Source of the DNA: Deltaproteobacteria bacterium
Lineage (GTDB): Bacteria > Myxococcota_A > Polyangia > Polyangiales > Polyangiaceae
Direction of reading: 5' to 3'
Assembly (NCBI GenBank): GCA_016218915.1
Contig: JACRCQ010000007.1
Span: 140,380 to 204,379 of the forward strand
Length of the DNA: 64,000 bases
Under the pieces are notes generated by a model, which had not been told where the DNA came from, did not search any database, and worked only from the letters and a program-made list of their open reading frames with translations. This document shows, piece after piece, positions 41,988-52,113 of this stretch (its first letter is position 1; each line of letters begins with the position of its first letter). The position numbers and the translations under genes were made by a program.

Positions 41988-42449
41988 ATGGCAGTCATCG
42001 GCAACCCGCGCAGCTTCCACAAGAAATTCAAGTTCGTCGTCGAGATCGACGACGTCGGGCACGCGGGCTTCCAGAAGTGCAGCGAGCTCTCGGTCGAGGT
42101 CGCCAACGTGCAGTACTTCGAGGGCGGCTCGCTCATCCCGAACAAGAGCCCGGGCCGTGTGACGTTCGCGGACGTCACGCTCGAGCGGGGCGCCACGGTC
42201 GATCGCGACCTGTTCGACTGGCTCCAGGACGTCGTGGTCACCTCGAGCGGGCTCGGGCTCACGGACCCGTACTACAAGCGAAACCTAGACGTGGTGCAGC
42301 AGGATCGCGACGGCACAACGCTGCGCCGCTGGTGCCTGTCACGCGCGTGGCCGACGAAGTTCGTGGCCGGGGAGTGGGACAACGAGGCGGACGAGAACGT
42401 GATCGAGTCGGTGACGCTGGCGTATGATTTCTTCGAACTCATTCAGTAG
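41988..42449 (+). CDS. Tail tube protein
   Basis: A 153-aa protein of the gp19/TIGR02241 group. The signatures are [20 protein letters not shown], then [18 protein letters not shown] and the terminal [14 protein letters not shown]. It polymerises into the rigid inner tube. GGAGGAG precedes ATG. Its last seven bases overlap the end of the convergent cargo gene. Confidence 0.9.
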   Translation: MAVIGNPRSFHKKFKFVVEIDDVGHAGFQKCSELSVEVANVQYFEGGSLIPNKSPGRVTFADVTLERGATVDRDLFDWLQDVVVTSSGLGLTDPYYKRNLDVVQQDRDGTTLRRWCLSRAWPTKFVAGEWDNEADENVIESVTLAYDFFELIQ

Positions 42450-43351
42450 TCCGCACTTCTGGGACTCGTTGATTGCGCGGGACCACCCACGAGCCAGAGC
42501 CAACCCGTCAACCAGCAAAATGCCGCAACTTTGGCGAACGGCTCCAACACCGATTGCCGAGATTCTTCCAGCGCTGGCGGCACGTGCGAAAAGCCCAACT
42601 TGATCGCCTCGTCGATGGCCTCCATCGAGGCTAGACCAGATACCTTCGCGGCTGAGGTTATCGCGCGAGCAGCCAGCTCCAGAATGTTTGCGCCCTCGGG
42701 TAGTGACGGCGCAGTCTTGATTCGCTTGCCCATGTGCTTGGACATCGAGATCGGAGGGACTTCCTCCGGCTCGCTCAGAGCAAGCCCCGCGTTTCCCGCT
42801 GCAACATAGGTGTATCGCGCGTGGCCGTTCAAACGCGAAACGTCCACGAAATTCGTTTCTGACACGAGTGTTCCCGCCATCGTGTGACGGAGCAGGTCGT
42901 CAATCTGCCAGAAGCAGGGCGAAGCGTAGACGACCAGCCCATTTCCACCAAGGTTTGCCATGCAGTCCTCGAGCGCAACCTGCTGGTGAGGAGTGATGAA
43001 ATACCGATAATAGTTTTGGCCCCAGCGCGTCCATTCACGCGCATACGAGCGAGTGAGAGCCTCCGGTCGCTTGTACTGGATGAACACGTTGAGGTTGAAG
43101 CTTTGGAGTGCTGGCAACCGAGGCGACGGACCGGTGGCAGGCCACAACCACGGTGCGGTGATAGGAACGCCCGGACCCGGAATCTTCCCGAAGAGTCCCC
43201 ACAAGGTCGCGTTCTGGGTCCACAGCGCCGCGTCGAACCCAAGGCTTGCCTCCAAGACTTGACCCGGCGAATAGATGTATGGGCTGCCCGCGAGGAGTTG
43301 GTGATTCAGGGGCGCCTCGAACGACTTTTCTTCGAACTGTGCCTGGACCAT
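42443..43351 (-). CDS. PD-(D/E)xK nuclease-like cargo protein, tail hotspot
   Basis: The 302-aa protein is on the minus strand inside the tail operon. I do not recognise a named family. Three residues lie in nuclease order: E34 and D40 in [13 protein letters not shown], then Q92-Y-K94 in VFIQYKRPE, as in QxK variants of the fold. No helicase or HTH domain is present. There is a C-terminal hydrophobic helix ([10 protein letters not shown]). It faces away from the structural genes and has no late motif of its own, so it is probably expressed in the lysogen. A defence or toxin role is inferred. Confidence 0.55.
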   Translation of the reverse strand: MVQAQFEEKSFEAPLNHQLLAGSPYIYSPGQVLEASLGFDAALWTQNATLWGLFGKIPGPGVPITAPWLWPATGPSPRLPALQSFNLNVFIQYKRPEALTRSYAREWTRWGQNYYRYFITPHQQVALEDCMANLGGNGLVVYASPCFWQIDDLLRHTMAGTLVSETNFVDVSRLNGHARYTYVAAGNAGLALSEPEEVPPISMSKHMGKRIKTAPSLPEGANILELAARAITSAAKVSGLASMEAIDEAIKLGFSHVPPALEESRQSVLEPFAKVAAFCWLTGWLWLVGGPAQSTSPRSADY

Positions 43352-43427
43352 GGGGGCTCCATTCTCTCAGAAGGCGGCGCGCCGTGGAGGAACAATCCTG
43401 CCCGCGTCCCGGAAAAGGATGTCGGGG

Positions 43428-43458
43428 CGTCCCGTTCCCGACCGACCATCCCTCTGCC
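43428..43458 (+). promoter_or_regulatory. Late promoter motif P4
   Basis: CGTCCCG (43428-43434), 17 bases, CTCTGCC (43452-43458). It lies 36 bases before the chaperone gene and 77 bases after the cargo start codon. It restarts the tail operon after the inserted gene. Confidence 0.65.
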
Positions 43459-43494
43459 TCCCTCGGAGCCCCCCACGCTCCGAAAGGCGACGGC

Positions 43495-44268
43495 ATGCCC
43501 CACATCATCACCTGCCCCACGGGCCTCACCGGCTCGATCCGCGGCCTGAAGGTCCGCGAAGAGCGCTTCCTCGCTGATCGCAAGCTCGCCAAGACCGGCA
43601 GCGTCGTCGACGAGCTGCTGCGCGCCTGCTGGGAGGAAACCCACGATGCAGGCCCCTACGACTTCGGCGGCAAGACGATCGACTGGGACAAGGTCCTGCA
43701 AGGCGACCGCTTCTTCGCGCTGATCGAGATCCGCGCGCTGACCTACGGCTCGGAGTACGCGTTTTCCATCACGTGCAGCGAGGCAGGATGCCGGGCGCGC
43801 ATCGACTGGGAGCTCGACCTGCGCCAGCTGCCCGTGCGCCCCCTGTCGGATGCGAGCCGCGCCGCGTTCCTCGACGGGAACCGCTTCGAGACGAAGCTTC
43901 CCGACGCAGGGCGTCGCGCGTGGTTCCGCCTCCTTACCGGCGCCGACGAGCGCAAGCTCCCGGCCATCAAGCGCAACGCGGGTGAGCGCATTCTCTCGGC
44001 GATGCTCGGCTTCCGCTGCATCGAGGTGGAGGGCGTCGAAGACAAGGACAAGCGACGCTTCCTCGAGGACATCTCGATGCGCGACGCCGACTTCCTCCTC
44101 GACGAGTTCGACCGCGTGGACTGCGGCGTCGAGACGACCCTCGAAGTGGAGTGCCCGGAGTGCTTCGCGCGGCAGCATGTGCAGCTCCCTTTCGACCAGA
44201 GCTTCTTCCTTCCGGGGAAGGCCCGGACGGCGCGGAGGCGGGCCCCGAATGGCTCCTCCCCAGCGTAG
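43495..44268 (+). CDS. Tail assembly / T4-baseplate-type protein
   Basis: The 257-aa protein resembles the T4 baseplate hub group (PF12322-like): [20 protein letters not shown], a Cys-rich turn (CSEAGC), and later [12 protein letters not shown]. Phages and eCIS clusters place it just before the tape measure. Here it also overlaps a second reading frame that looks real (44220-44456). It therefore probably acts as the short form of a chaperone pair. Confidence 0.7.
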   Translation: MPHIITCPTGLTGSIRGLKVREERFLADRKLAKTGSVVDELLRACWEETHDAGPYDFGGKTIDWDKVLQGDRFFALIEIRALTYGSEYAFSITCSEAGCRARIDWELDLRQLPVRPLSDASRAAFLDGNRFETKLPDAGRRAWFRLLTGADERKLPAIKRNAGERILSAMLGFRCIEVEGVEDKDKRRFLEDISMRDADFLLDEFDRVDCGVETTLEVECPECFARQHVQLPFDQSFFLPGKARTARRRAPNGSSPA

Positions 44269-44456
44269 ATCCCGACACCTGGAGGGAGTCGCTGTTCCAG
44301 CTGTGCTGGCGCCAGCACGGCGGGTCGGGCCTCGGAATGAGCGTGGGCGAGGCGCTCGAGATGACCACCGCCGATCGCGACTGGTTCATCGAGCGCATTG
44401 GCGACCAGCGATCGCGAGAGGCCAAGGAGATTGAGCGATCGAGCAGGAAACGGTGA
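44220..44456 (+). CDS. Probable -1 frame extension of the tail chaperone (G/GT-like)
   Basis: This frame holds about 78 residues with coding character: [20 protein letters not shown], then [18 protein letters not shown]. It resembles the small protein that follows T4-baseplate genes. No ATG or GTG lies between 44151 and 44338, and the start of the readable part overlaps the preceding gene. A -1 slip near CCGGGGAAGG (44212-44221) would join the two frames, as in lambda gpG/gpGT. Internal start at 44338 is the alternative. The slip site is not a canonical heptamer. Confidence 0.45.
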   Translation, partial: GPDGAEAGPEWLLPSVDPDTWRESLFQLCWRQHGGSGLGMSVGEALEMTTADRDWFIERIGDQRSREAKEIERSSRKR

Positions 44457-44462
44457 CCGGCC

Positions 44463-47144
44463 ATGATGAACAACATGGGGCTCGGGTTCGTCTTCACGGC
44501 GCACGACCTTGCGTCCGCGAAGATGATGTCGCTCGAGCGCCACTTCATGAGCTTGGATCGGAAGGTCGGCCTGGGCACCGACAGCATCACCTCAGCCTTC
44601 GGGCAGCTCGGCATCGGGCTGGGTGTGATGACCGCTGGCGCCGCGATGGTCGGCGGTGCCTTTGCGCTCGCGGACAAGGCTGGGCAGTTCGAGCAGGCGA
44701 TCGCCGCGGTCGCGGCCGTGTCGGGCGCCACCAAGGATGAGCTGGCCCTGCTCAAGGACGCCGCCATCGACGCGGGCATCGCGACACAGTTCTCGCCGAC
44801 GGAGGCGACCGTCGGGCTGAAGGAGCTCGCCCAGGCGGGCTTCAACGCCCAGGACTCGATGAAGCTGCTCATCCCCGTGTTGGACCTGGCGGGCGGCTCG
44901 CTGGGCGAGCTGAGCCCGGCCCAGGCTGCAGGGCTCGCGTCGCAGGCGCTCAAGGCCTTCGGGCTGTCCGCCGACGACGCCGGCATGGCGGTCGATCGCA
45001 TGCTCCAGGCCGTGAACGTGTTCGCGCTCAACGCCTCCGAGCTTCCCCTGGCGCTGGGGATCTCGTCGCGCGGCGCCCAGGCGCTGCACCAGTCCATGTC
45101 CGAGACGCTGATCTCCCTCGGCCTGGTGAAGAACATCATTCCGACCGTGGAGCGGGCTTCGACCGGCTTGGCCGTGGCCATGGAGCGCCTGGCGGACCCG
45201 AAGACCCAGACGGCCCTCAAGGGAATCGGCGTCGCGGTGACCGACAACAAGGGGCAGTTCCGCAGCTTCCTCGATGTCCTCGGCGACATGGCCCCCGAGC
45301 TCGACAAGATGACGGACGCCAAGCGATCGGCGTTCCTGATCGATACCTTCGGCGCGCATGCGCTCGGGAGCGTGCAGGCGATCCTCACGCAGGTTACGAA
45401 CGGCATCAAGACGAACACCGGCGTAACGCTGAAGGGCTCTGACGCGATTGCCTACTTGCGGCAGCAGTTCGAGAACGCCGGAGGGACCGCTGCGGCATTC
45501 CGCGACAAGATGCTCGACACGTTCGCCGGGCAGAAGCAGCTCCTGCGCGGCTCGATCGAGACCCTCGCGATCGTCGTCGGCGAGCCGTTTGCGCAGGTGT
45601 TCAAGCCGATCATCGCGGTCGTGATCGACGCCCTCAACGGGTTCCTCAAGTTTGTCCGCGCGATGCCTGGGCCGGTGAAGAAGGGCTTCGCCGCGCTCTT
45701 CGTCGGCGCCGGCGCCATCCTCACGGTGGTCGGGGCAGCGATCGCCGCGAAGGCCGGCATCGCCCTGCTCATCATCGGCCTGAAGGCGGCGGGCGTGACG
45801 ATCAGCGGAATCCTGATGGTGATGCTTCCGGCGATCGCTACCGTCGCCGCGATCGGGCTCGCGGTCGCTGGGCTCTACATCGCGTTCCAGAAGAACATCG
45901 GCGGAATCGCCGGATTCGCGCAGCGCATGTGGGGACAGGTGTCGCTGTTCTTCGAGGGACTCAGGCAGCTCATCGAGCAGGGCGGCTTCTCAGGCGCAGT
46001 GCGCGAGGAGCTCAACAAGGCAGAGAACGCCGGGCTGAAGGACTTCCTGATCAACCTGTTCCTATGGGGCAATCGGATCAGCAACTTCCTGTCCGGGATT
46101 GCGACGGGCTTCTCGGCAGGTGTCGAGGCGGCCAGGCCAACCATCGAGCGCTTCATGGCTGCGATCGAGCAGCTCGGCGTCTCGCTCGGGTTCCTGAGCG
46201 CGCGCGACGACGCGACGACCGCAGGCGACAAGTTCCGAGCGTTCGGAGTCGCGGGCGAAGCCGCGGGGCGGAACCTCGCAGTCGTGTTCGACCTGCTCAT
46301 CCAGGTTCTCACGGGCGTCGTGCAGGTTGCCACCGGCGTCGCAAACGCGTGGGACATGGTGGGCCCCGCCGCCGACCTGGTGTCGAACGCCGTGTCCCAG
46401 CTTGGCGCCAAGCTCACGGAGTCCATCAACGCTTTGTCGGGAAACGCCAGCGCCACCCGCGAAAATGGCAGCGCGTGGACGTCGCTGGGGACCGCGATTG
46501 CGTTCGCGGTCGCTGTGATCGTTGGGGTGATCGCGCTCTTCGTTGCGATCATTTCGTCGGCGGTGTCGATCGTTAGCGGCGTGATTGGCGCCGTCATGGC
46601 CATCTTTTCTGGCCTGGCCGACGTCGTGACCGGCGTGGTGTTCATCATCGGCGGCATCTTCAGCGGTTCCTGGAGCGATATCTGGACCGGCATGAAGCTC
46701 ATCGCGTTCGGCGTCATCGACGCGGTCATCGGCGCCGTGCTCGAACTCGCGGGAGCAATCGGCGGTGTGATCGATTCCATCGCCGGCATGTTCGGCGCCT
46801 CGACTGGCATCCAGTCCGCTGTGCGGGATTTCAAGGGCTACACGCACCGCGAGATGGCCAAGGACTTCGGCGTGGAATCGCTCAGCTTCACGCCGGTGAA
46901 GCAGACCACCGCCCAGCCAACGCCGGGAGCACCACCGCCTGCGACCACCCCACTGCCCGCGGCGGTGCCGCTACAGATGTCGGTGCAGCCAACCGCCTTG
47001 TCGCTGCCAGTCACCCAGAACGTGCCGCCGCCGCAACCCGTGGTCGTGAACGTGCAGATCGACGGCCAGACCGTCGCGCGTGCGGTGCACAAGGCGGGTT
47101 CCGACACCGCATCCCGCAGCTTCTCGCCGGTGCCGGCGTACTGA
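44463..47144 (+). CDS. Tail tape measure protein
   Basis: An 893-aa protein. It has several hydrophobic segments ([60 protein letters not shown]). It has TP901-type features early ([34 protein letters not shown]) and a Pro-rich C-terminus. By the usual rule of about 1.5 angstrom per residue, it would set a tail near 130 nm. The position before the tube initiator and LysM gene is typical. Confidence 0.9.
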   Translation: MMNNMGLGFVFTAHDLASAKMMSLERHFMSLDRKVGLGTDSITSAFGQLGIGLGVMTAGAAMVGGAFALADKAGQFEQAIAAVAAVSGATKDELALLKDAAIDAGIATQFSPTEATVGLKELAQAGFNAQDSMKLLIPVLDLAGGSLGELSPAQAAGLASQALKAFGLSADDAGMAVDRMLQAVNVFALNASELPLALGISSRGAQALHQSMSETLISLGLVKNIIPTVERASTGLAVAMERLADPKTQTALKGIGVAVTDNKGQFRSFLDVLGDMAPELDKMTDAKRSAFLIDTFGAHALGSVQAILTQVTNGIKTNTGVTLKGSDAIAYLRQQFENAGGTAAAFRDKMLDTFAGQKQLLRGSIETLAIVVGEPFAQVFKPIIAVVIDALNGFLKFVRAMPGPVKKGFAALFVGAGAILTVVGAAIAAKAGIALLIIGLKAAGVTISGILMVMLPAIATVAAIGLAVAGLYIAFQKNIGGIAGFAQRMWGQVSLFFEGLRQLIEQGGFSGAVREELNKAENAGLKDFLINLFLWGNRISNFLSGIATGFSAGVEAARPTIERFMAAIEQLGVSLGFLSARDDATTAGDKFRAFGVAGEAAGRNLAVVFDLLIQVLTGVVQVATGVANAWDMVGPAADLVSNAVSQLGAKLTESINALSGNASATRENGSAWTSLGTAIAFAVAVIVGVIALFVAIISSAVSIVSGVIGAVMAIFSGLADVVTGVVFIIGGIFSGSWSDIWTGMKLIAFGVIDAVIGAVLELAGAIGGVIDSIAGMFGASTGIQSAVRDFKGYTHREMAKDFGVESLSFTPVKQTTAQPTPGAPPPATTPLPAAVPLQMSVQPTALSLPVTQNVPPPQPVVVNVQIDGQTVARAVHKAGSDTASRSFSPVPAY

Positions 47145-47151
47145 GGTCGCG

Positions 47152-47661
47152 ATGGGAATAGAGTACGCTGGAACGCGCCCCTCCCGTTGCTCGCTGGTCA
47201 ACGTGGACGCAGCCGAGAGCATCGATTGCCTGTTCAATCCGACGCAGCTCTCGGAGAAGGTCCAGATCAACTGGAACCGCGTCACCGTGCCCGGGCTGTC
47301 GCACCAGCTCCTGCAGTTCCAGTCCACGGGCAACCGGCAGCTCTCGGGCGTGGAGTTCTACCTGGACCGGTTCTTTTCCGCCGAGCAAATCGCAACGCCC
47401 GACATCCTCGAGTTCCGAGCGTTCCTGCGCGCGTTGACGGTGCCACCCAAGGGAACAGAAGGCGTCCCCGCGACGGCGCCGCCGCGCGCGCTGTTCATCT
47501 GGCCCAACGTGCTCACCATCGAGACGGTGCTGACCGACCTCGAGTTCCAATACAAGCAGTTCGCAGCCGATGGGAAGGTGCAGGTGTACACCGCGACCGT
47601 CACGTTCGAGGAGATCCTAGACGTGCGCGTGACATCCGAGGACCGGAGGCAAGAAGTCTGA
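47152..47661 (+). CDS. Tube-initiator-like (CIS tube) protein
   Basis: A 169-aa protein. [20 protein letters not shown] and [20 protein letters not shown] are typical of the CIS tube family (gp53/Afp-like), which sits between tape measure and baseplate. The stop overlaps the start of the LysM gene by one base (TGATG). It probably links the inner tube to the hub. Confidence 0.7.
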   Translation: MGIEYAGTRPSRCSLVNVDAAESIDCLFNPTQLSEKVQINWNRVTVPGLSHQLLQFQSTGNRQLSGVEFYLDRFFSAEQIATPDILEFRAFLRALTVPPKGTEGVPATAPPRALFIWPNVLTIETVLTDLEFQYKQFAADGKVQVYTATVTFEEILDVRVTSEDRRQEV

Positions 47662-48002
47662 TGCCGCCCCAGTCCGGTTCCAGGCTCGGTTTCTGCCTCG
47701 GTGTGCTCGATGACGAGGGCCGCCGATTCCTCACGGAGCGCGAGCCCTACCGCTACCGCGTGTTCACCGACAACCGCGTCCATTGCGTGGTCGGCGGTGA
47801 GACGCTGTTCGACTTGGCGGGCCGCTACTTCGCACCGCTGCCGCGCGCGTGCGGGTTCTGGTGGGCCATCGCCGACTTCCAGCCGGATCCGATCCTTGAC
47901 CCGACGCTGGCGCTCGAGGAGGGCACGACGGTGATGATTCCGTCGACGCGGGTGCTCACGGACGTGATTTTGGCGGAGGCCAGGCGGAGGGACAGCTCGT
48001 GA
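47661..48002 (+). CDS. LysM/gpX-like baseplate protein
   Basis: The 113-aa protein has a LysM-like core: YRVFTDNRVHCVVGGETLFD and then LALEEGTTVMIPS, as in Mu gpX and gp53 proteins. It belongs to the baseplate hub and may bind peptidoglycan. The downstream DNA holds only the end of the minus-strand cargo gene. Confidence 0.75.
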   Translation: MPPQSGSRLGFCLGVLDDEGRRFLTEREPYRYRVFTDNRVHCVVGGETLFDLAGRYFAPLPRACGFWWAIADFQPDPILDPTLALEEGTTVMIPSTRVLTDVILAEARRRDSS

Positions 48003-48077
48003 ATGCGTACCGATAACGCGAGGCGGCCCTGCTGCGTCTGCAACGCGCACAATCGTATCGGAACCCAGCTGAGCGAA

Positions 48078-48959
48078 CTAGGGTACCCACTGTCCAGTCA
48101 CGATCTCGCGCTCGTGCGCCAGTCGACGCACGCATTCAGAACAGACATCAGTCTGGATCCACTCGCCCGTTTGAGTCAGACCGAGGCGAAGTGACGGCAG
48201 GCCAATCTCCCCGGTGTCATGCGTGTAGGTGAGCGCGGTGTAGTTGAGTATTAGGTACCTCGAAAACGACCCGGCTATGGCCTTCAAAACTTCCTTGCTC
48301 TCAGCCTCCCACCAACGCCCGAACTCCTCCGAAATCGCGTGCCTGACTTCTTCAACGTTGAACGTCTCCCGAAACGGAAGCGAATGCGGGAGGGCAGACT
48401 CCAGTGCAACCGACGCGATGCCTGGCTGCGCTCTTTCGTTTAGCTTGTCCGTTGCCTTCTTGATGTTCTCAAGAATGCGCCCCCTAACACGTGGCCGTTT
48501 GCACTCCACCGGCCATTTATAGCCGAGCATGAATTCCACTCTCTGATCGAAACGTGATGGCGACTTCGTGTCTACGAACGCCACTCGATGCCCGCAGCCC
48601 ACGAATTGACTCGCGGCGTGAAGCTCGTATTCCGCCTCTGAGAACTGGTCATCATGTTGGTCGCGCCCAACGCGGAAGGACGATAGGTTGATGAGAGTCT
48701 CGGTCAGCTTCGGAGTTCGATGGGCCTCGTGTGCCTGCAAAGCCATTCCCAGTCGCACGACGGCCAGCAACGAGCCCCCAGCCTGAACCGCCGCCTCATC
48801 CGTTTCGGCGTCGGTCCTTCCTGCGCGCAGGTCCTTGGTTGCATCCACGAACTTCTGCGCCTCGCCGAGCAGGTTCCCCAATATCGATGCCGGATCGATC
48901 GCAACGGTCCGCGCATCGAACATCCGTTGTACTGCACTGATCGCTTCTTCTGGGAGCAT
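48078..48959 (-). CDS. PD-(D/E)xK nuclease-like cargo protein, baseplate hotspot
   Basis: The 293-aa protein has the nuclease fold residues in order: E112 in EYELHAA, E142 in RFDQRVEF, and E152-C-K154 in WPVECKRP. The second site has Glu where many relatives have Asp. ATG 48959 has CCGGAG upstream. Its N-terminal 100 residues are helical, its C-terminus mixed, and no HTH or helicase is visible. It lies opposite to the tail operon and is less GC-rich by eye than its neighbours. Restriction, defence or toxin roles are possible. Confidence 0.6.
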   Translation of the reverse strand: MLPEEAISAVQRMFDARTVAIDPASILGNLLGEAQKFVDATKDLRAGRTDAETDEAAVQAGGSLLAVVRLGMALQAHEAHRTPKLTETLINLSSFRVGRDQHDDQFSEAEYELHAASQFVGCGHRVAFVDTKSPSRFDQRVEFMLGYKWPVECKRPRVRGRILENIKKATDKLNERAQPGIASVALESALPHSLPFRETFNVEEVRHAISEEFGRWWEAESKEVLKAIAGSFSRYLILNYTALTYTHDTGEIGLPSLRLGLTQTGEWIQTDVCSECVRRLAHEREIVTGQWVP

Positions 48960-49099
48960 GTGTGCTCCGGAGAGTACACGATTTCGCCTATGGTCCACCG
49001 ATTATGTGAAGGAAACGGCGGCGCCGCGAACCTCGTCGCGCAGGCGGTTGAACGCCGCGTCTCATCAGCCATCGGTCCTCTACGATGGTACTGAGGGAC

Positions 49100-49130
49100 A
49101 GTCCCCGATCGGACGCCACCGGGCTCTGCT
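49100..49130 (+). promoter_or_regulatory. Late promoter motif P5
   Basis: AGTCCCC (49100-49106), 17 bases, CTCTGCT (49124-49130). It ends 11 bases before the ATG of the hub gene and begins about 140 bases from the cargo start. Confidence 0.65.
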
Positions 49131-49141
49131 TCCGTTGGATC

Positions 49142-50422
49142 ATGACGGTCAACCGCTCCGCCCCCGGCGTCCGCCTCACGCTCTTCAAGGACGAGAAAGC
49201 CACCACCGGTGAGCCCCTCGACCTGGGCGGTCGCCTGCTCTCGATGACGTTCGAGGACTGCGACGACAAGGCCGACAAGCTCTCGCTCCAGCTCGACAAC
49301 TTCGACCTGGCCCTGTTCGACCGCGAGGAGCTGATGGGCGGGGCCGTGCTCGAGGTCTCCTGGGGTTACCCCGGCAACATGTCGCCGCCGCGGCGCGTGG
49401 TCATCAAATCGATGAAGGGCTTCCAGCAGGTCACGCTCGAGGGCCAGGCGCTTTCGTCGCTGATGAACCAGCACGCCAAGACCAGGCGCTGGGAAGGGAA
49501 GACCCGAGCCGACGTCGTACGGGAGGTCGCCAAGGACGCCGGGTATGAGGGGGCGTTCGTCGACATCGAGGACACTGCCGAAACGATCGGCGTCATCAAC
49601 CAGGCAGCGGAAACCGACGCACGGTTCCTGACCAGGCTGGCAGCCAAGGAGGGCTTCCAGTTTTTCGTCGATGGTACCGGGATGCACTTCCACAAGCGTC
49701 GACAGGACACGCCGCCTACCCATGTCTTCACCTGGTACTCGGACCCGGAGCGAGGGGAAGTGATCTCGGTCAACACGGATTCCGACCTCGCGAAGCGCGC
49801 GGGCAACGTGACCGTGAAGGGGCGCGACCCGAAGGCGAAGACCACGCACGAGGTGTCGTCGAGCGCCGACACGGCGAAGAGGTCCACGCTCGCCGACACG
49901 ATCGAGGTCGTCAACCCGACCAACGGCACAACCTCCATCTTGAAGCGCAACGCGACCGCGAACGTGGCGCCTTCCTCGGCTACTACGAAGAACGCAGCGC
50001 AGCGCGAAGCCGATTCGCGGTTCGTGAAAGCCGAACGCGAGACGGTCAAGCTCACCATGCAGGTGGTCGGCGATCCGACGATCGCTGCGAAGACCGTCAT
50101 CGAGGTACGAGGCATCTCGCCCCTGCTATCGGGGAAATACTACGTGACCGAGGCGAAGCACTCCGTGTCGTCGTCGGGGTACACCGTGGACCTCAAACTC
50201 AAGCGCGACGGCAAGGGAAGGCCCGGGCAGAGCGGGGGAGCGGGAGCGCAGCGCACGAAGCCGCAGACAGGCGACCACAACTCCTCCGCGCCCCAGGTGC
50301 CGGGCAAACGTAAGGAGGTGGAACGGGTCAATCCGGAGACCGGCGACACGTACGTGGAATACCGCGATGACACCGGCCGCTCGAACGACCCCGAAGCGCG
50401 CCCGCGCAGTGGAGGGCAATAA
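49142..50422 (+). CDS. Baseplate hub protein (gpD/gp44-like)
   Basis: The 426-aa protein resembles late-control gpD of P2 and Mu gp44. An N-terminal beta module ([20 protein letters not shown]) is followed by the ring domain with [30 protein letters not shown], and VKGRDPKAK. The last 70 residues are polar and probably flexible. It caps the tube tip and holds the spike. ATG 49142 follows P5 directly. Confidence 0.8.
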   Translation: MTVNRSAPGVRLTLFKDEKATTGEPLDLGGRLLSMTFEDCDDKADKLSLQLDNFDLALFDREELMGGAVLEVSWGYPGNMSPPRRVVIKSMKGFQQVTLEGQALSSLMNQHAKTRRWEGKTRADVVREVAKDAGYEGAFVDIEDTAETIGVINQAAETDARFLTRLAAKEGFQFFVDGTGMHFHKRRQDTPPTHVFTWYSDPERGEVISVNTDSDLAKRAGNVTVKGRDPKAKTTHEVSSSADTAKRSTLADTIEVVNPTNGTTSILKRNATANVAPSSATTKNAAQREADSRFVKAERETVKLTMQVVGDPTIAAKTVIEVRGISPLLSGKYYVTEAKHSVSSSGYTVDLKLKRDGKGRPGQSGGAGAQRTKPQTGDHNSSAPQVPGKRKEVERVNPETGDTYVEYRDDTGRSNDPEARPRSGGQ

Positions 50423-50424
50423 TC

Positions 50425-51006
50425 GTGTATCCGCAATTCGACGACGACCTTGGACAGCACGACACCCGGCTGCTCGGGATGTACGTAGGATACGTGGTCG
50501 ACCGAAAGGACCCGGAGGGGCTCGGCCGCGTTTGCGTCTGCGTACCCGGATTGATCGAGCCGAGCAGCGGCTGGGCGTGGCCGCTCGGCACGGTGGGGGG
50601 AGGTTCGAAAGACCGCGGCTTCTTCGCAGTCCCCGAAGAGAACGCCGAGGTCGCGCTGTTCTTCAATCAGGGAGACATCGACCAGCCGTACTACCTCGCA
50701 GCGCACTGGGGGAAGCCCGACGGGCAGTCCGAAGTCCCGGAGGAGGCGCAGAAGGATCCGCCCGACAATCGCGTGCTCGCCACCGAGACGTTCCGCATCG
50801 AGCTCAACGAAACCAAGGGCTCGCGGAAGCTCAAACTGACCAACAAGAAGACTGGCGACTACCTTGAATTCGACGCCGAGGCGAACACGGTCACGCTGCA
50901 GGCCACGACGTCGATCACCATTCGCGCCGCGGGCGCTATCGCGCTCGAGGCCTGCCAGGTGAACATCGCAGGGCGGGTAGTTCGCCCCGTCGCGGAGGCT
51001 ATCTGA
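50425..51006 (+). CDS. Baseplate spike protein (gpV/gp5 OB-type)
   Basis: The 193-aa protein has the OB-like domain of gpV/gp5: [35 protein letters not shown] and [19 protein letters not shown]. The C-terminal part has short beta-helix-like repeats ([20 protein letters not shown]). It starts with GTG. It forms the puncturing spike. Confidence 0.85.
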   Translation: MYPQFDDDLGQHDTRLLGMYVGYVVDRKDPEGLGRVCVCVPGLIEPSSGWAWPLGTVGGGSKDRGFFAVPEENAEVALFFNQGDIDQPYYLAAHWGKPDGQSEVPEEAQKDPPDNRVLATETFRIELNETKGSRKLKLTNKKTGDYLEFDAEANTVTLQATTSITIRAAGAIALEACQVNIAGRVVRPVAEAI

Positions 51007-51686
51007 TGGCGTTCGACATCTGCCTGGAATTGCCCGAGTTCCCGGACCCGTTCGACTTCGTGATGCCCGGTCCGATCGAGATCTCGGACGTGAACCTGAT
51101 GAAGATCATCCAGCCGGCGCTCACGCCGCTGGTGCCCTTCTTCGACATGATCGACATGATCGTGGCCATCTACAATTGCGTCAAAGCCATCCCCGACGCA
51201 CTCGGCCCGCCGCCCGATCCCAGCATCCTGACCGCGTGCTTGCCCGACCTGGCGAAGGCGCTGAATAAGCTGCTGAACATGCTGCCCTGGGTCGTGCTGC
51301 CCAGGATGATCCGCCGCCTGCTCACGCTCGCGATCGAAACGCTGCGCACGGTCCGAAGCCAGCTGATGTACCTCCAGGCGCAGATCCTCCAGATTCTGGG
51401 CACGATCGACCGCGCGAAGAACCTCGGCGATGCCGGCCTGATGGCGATCTGCCAGTGCGCGCAGGCGAACGTCGCGACCGAGGCCGCGAACGTCGGCAAG
51501 AGCCTTGCCGCGCTCGGCAAGCTGCTCGGCATCATCAACATCTTCATGGGATTGATCGGCGGCCCGCAGGTGCCGGACCTCAAGAACCTCGCAGGGCGCC
51601 CGCTCGACAAGGCGATCCCGCCCTTCGACGCGCTCATCAAGACCCTCGAAGCCGTGCGCACGGCAGTGCCTGGACCAATGAAATGA
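51006..51686 (+). CDS. Unknown hydrophobic helical baseplate protein
   Basis: A 226-aa protein, helical and rich in Leu, Ile and Met. The longest hydrophobic segments (IIQPALTPLVPFFDMIDMIV and LGKLLGIINIFMGLIGG) could insert into a membrane or pack in a bundle. TGATG links it to the spike gene and ATGA to gp25. I do not recognise it. Its position suggests a baseplate component or delivered protein. Confidence 0.55.
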   Translation: MAFDICLELPEFPDPFDFVMPGPIEISDVNLMKIIQPALTPLVPFFDMIDMIVAIYNCVKAIPDALGPPPDPSILTACLPDLAKALNKLLNMLPWVVLPRMIRRLLTLAIETLRTVRSQLMYLQAQILQILGTIDRAKNLGDAGLMAICQCAQANVATEAANVGKSLAALGKLLGIINIFMGLIGGPQVPDLKNLAGRPLDKAIPPFDALIKTLEAVRTAVPGPMK

Positions 51687-52060
51687 GCGGCGTGCTCACC
51701 CCCTTCCGCCGCGATCGCAAGCGGGACTTCGCGTCCGGCGATGGGGAGGAGCTGCTCGCCTCGAAGGTCGAGCAGTTGCTCGCCACAGAGGGCGCCACGG
51801 CGCGCTCGTCGGGGGAGCTGCCCTGGCGCACAGCGTTCGGCACGCCCCTTCAGCTCCTGCGACACCAGAACAACGACGCCATCCTCGCGGAGCTTGCCCG
51901 CGTCTACGTTCGAGATGCGCTGCGGAAGTGGCTCCCCGAGGCCGAGGTCGTCGAGGTGTCGGTATCCAGAGACGGCCCCACGCTCGCGCTACTCGTCCGC
52001 TTCAGGGCGGCGAAGAATGCTGCGACCCGCACGCTCCCCATCAACCTGCCGCAATCATAG
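51683..52060 (+). CDS. Baseplate wedge protein, gp25/gpW-like
   Basis: A 125-aa protein of the gp25 family. LPWRTAFGTPLQLLRHQNND and LARVYVRDALRKWLPEAEVV are the recognisable core. It joins the wedge to the sheath. Its start overlaps the preceding stop (ATGA). It ends seven bases before P6. Confidence 0.8.
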   Translation: MSGVLTPFRRDRKRDFASGDGEELLASKVEQLLATEGATARSSGELPWRTAFGTPLQLLRHQNNDAILAELARVYVRDALRKWLPEAEVVEVSVSRDGPTLALLVRFRAAKNAATRTLPINLPQS

Positions 52061-52066
52061 CTCCCG

Positions 52067-52097
52067 CGTCCCCACGTTGAAGGGATTGGGCTCTGCG
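52067..52097 (+). promoter_or_regulatory. Late promoter motif P6, before an accessory gene
   Basis: CGTCCCC (52067-52073), 17 bases, CTCTGCG (52091-52097), ending 16 bases before the acyltransferase ATG. This copy serves a non-structural gene. Confidence 0.6.
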
Positions 52098-52113
52098 TCC
52101 CCGAGACGTACCC

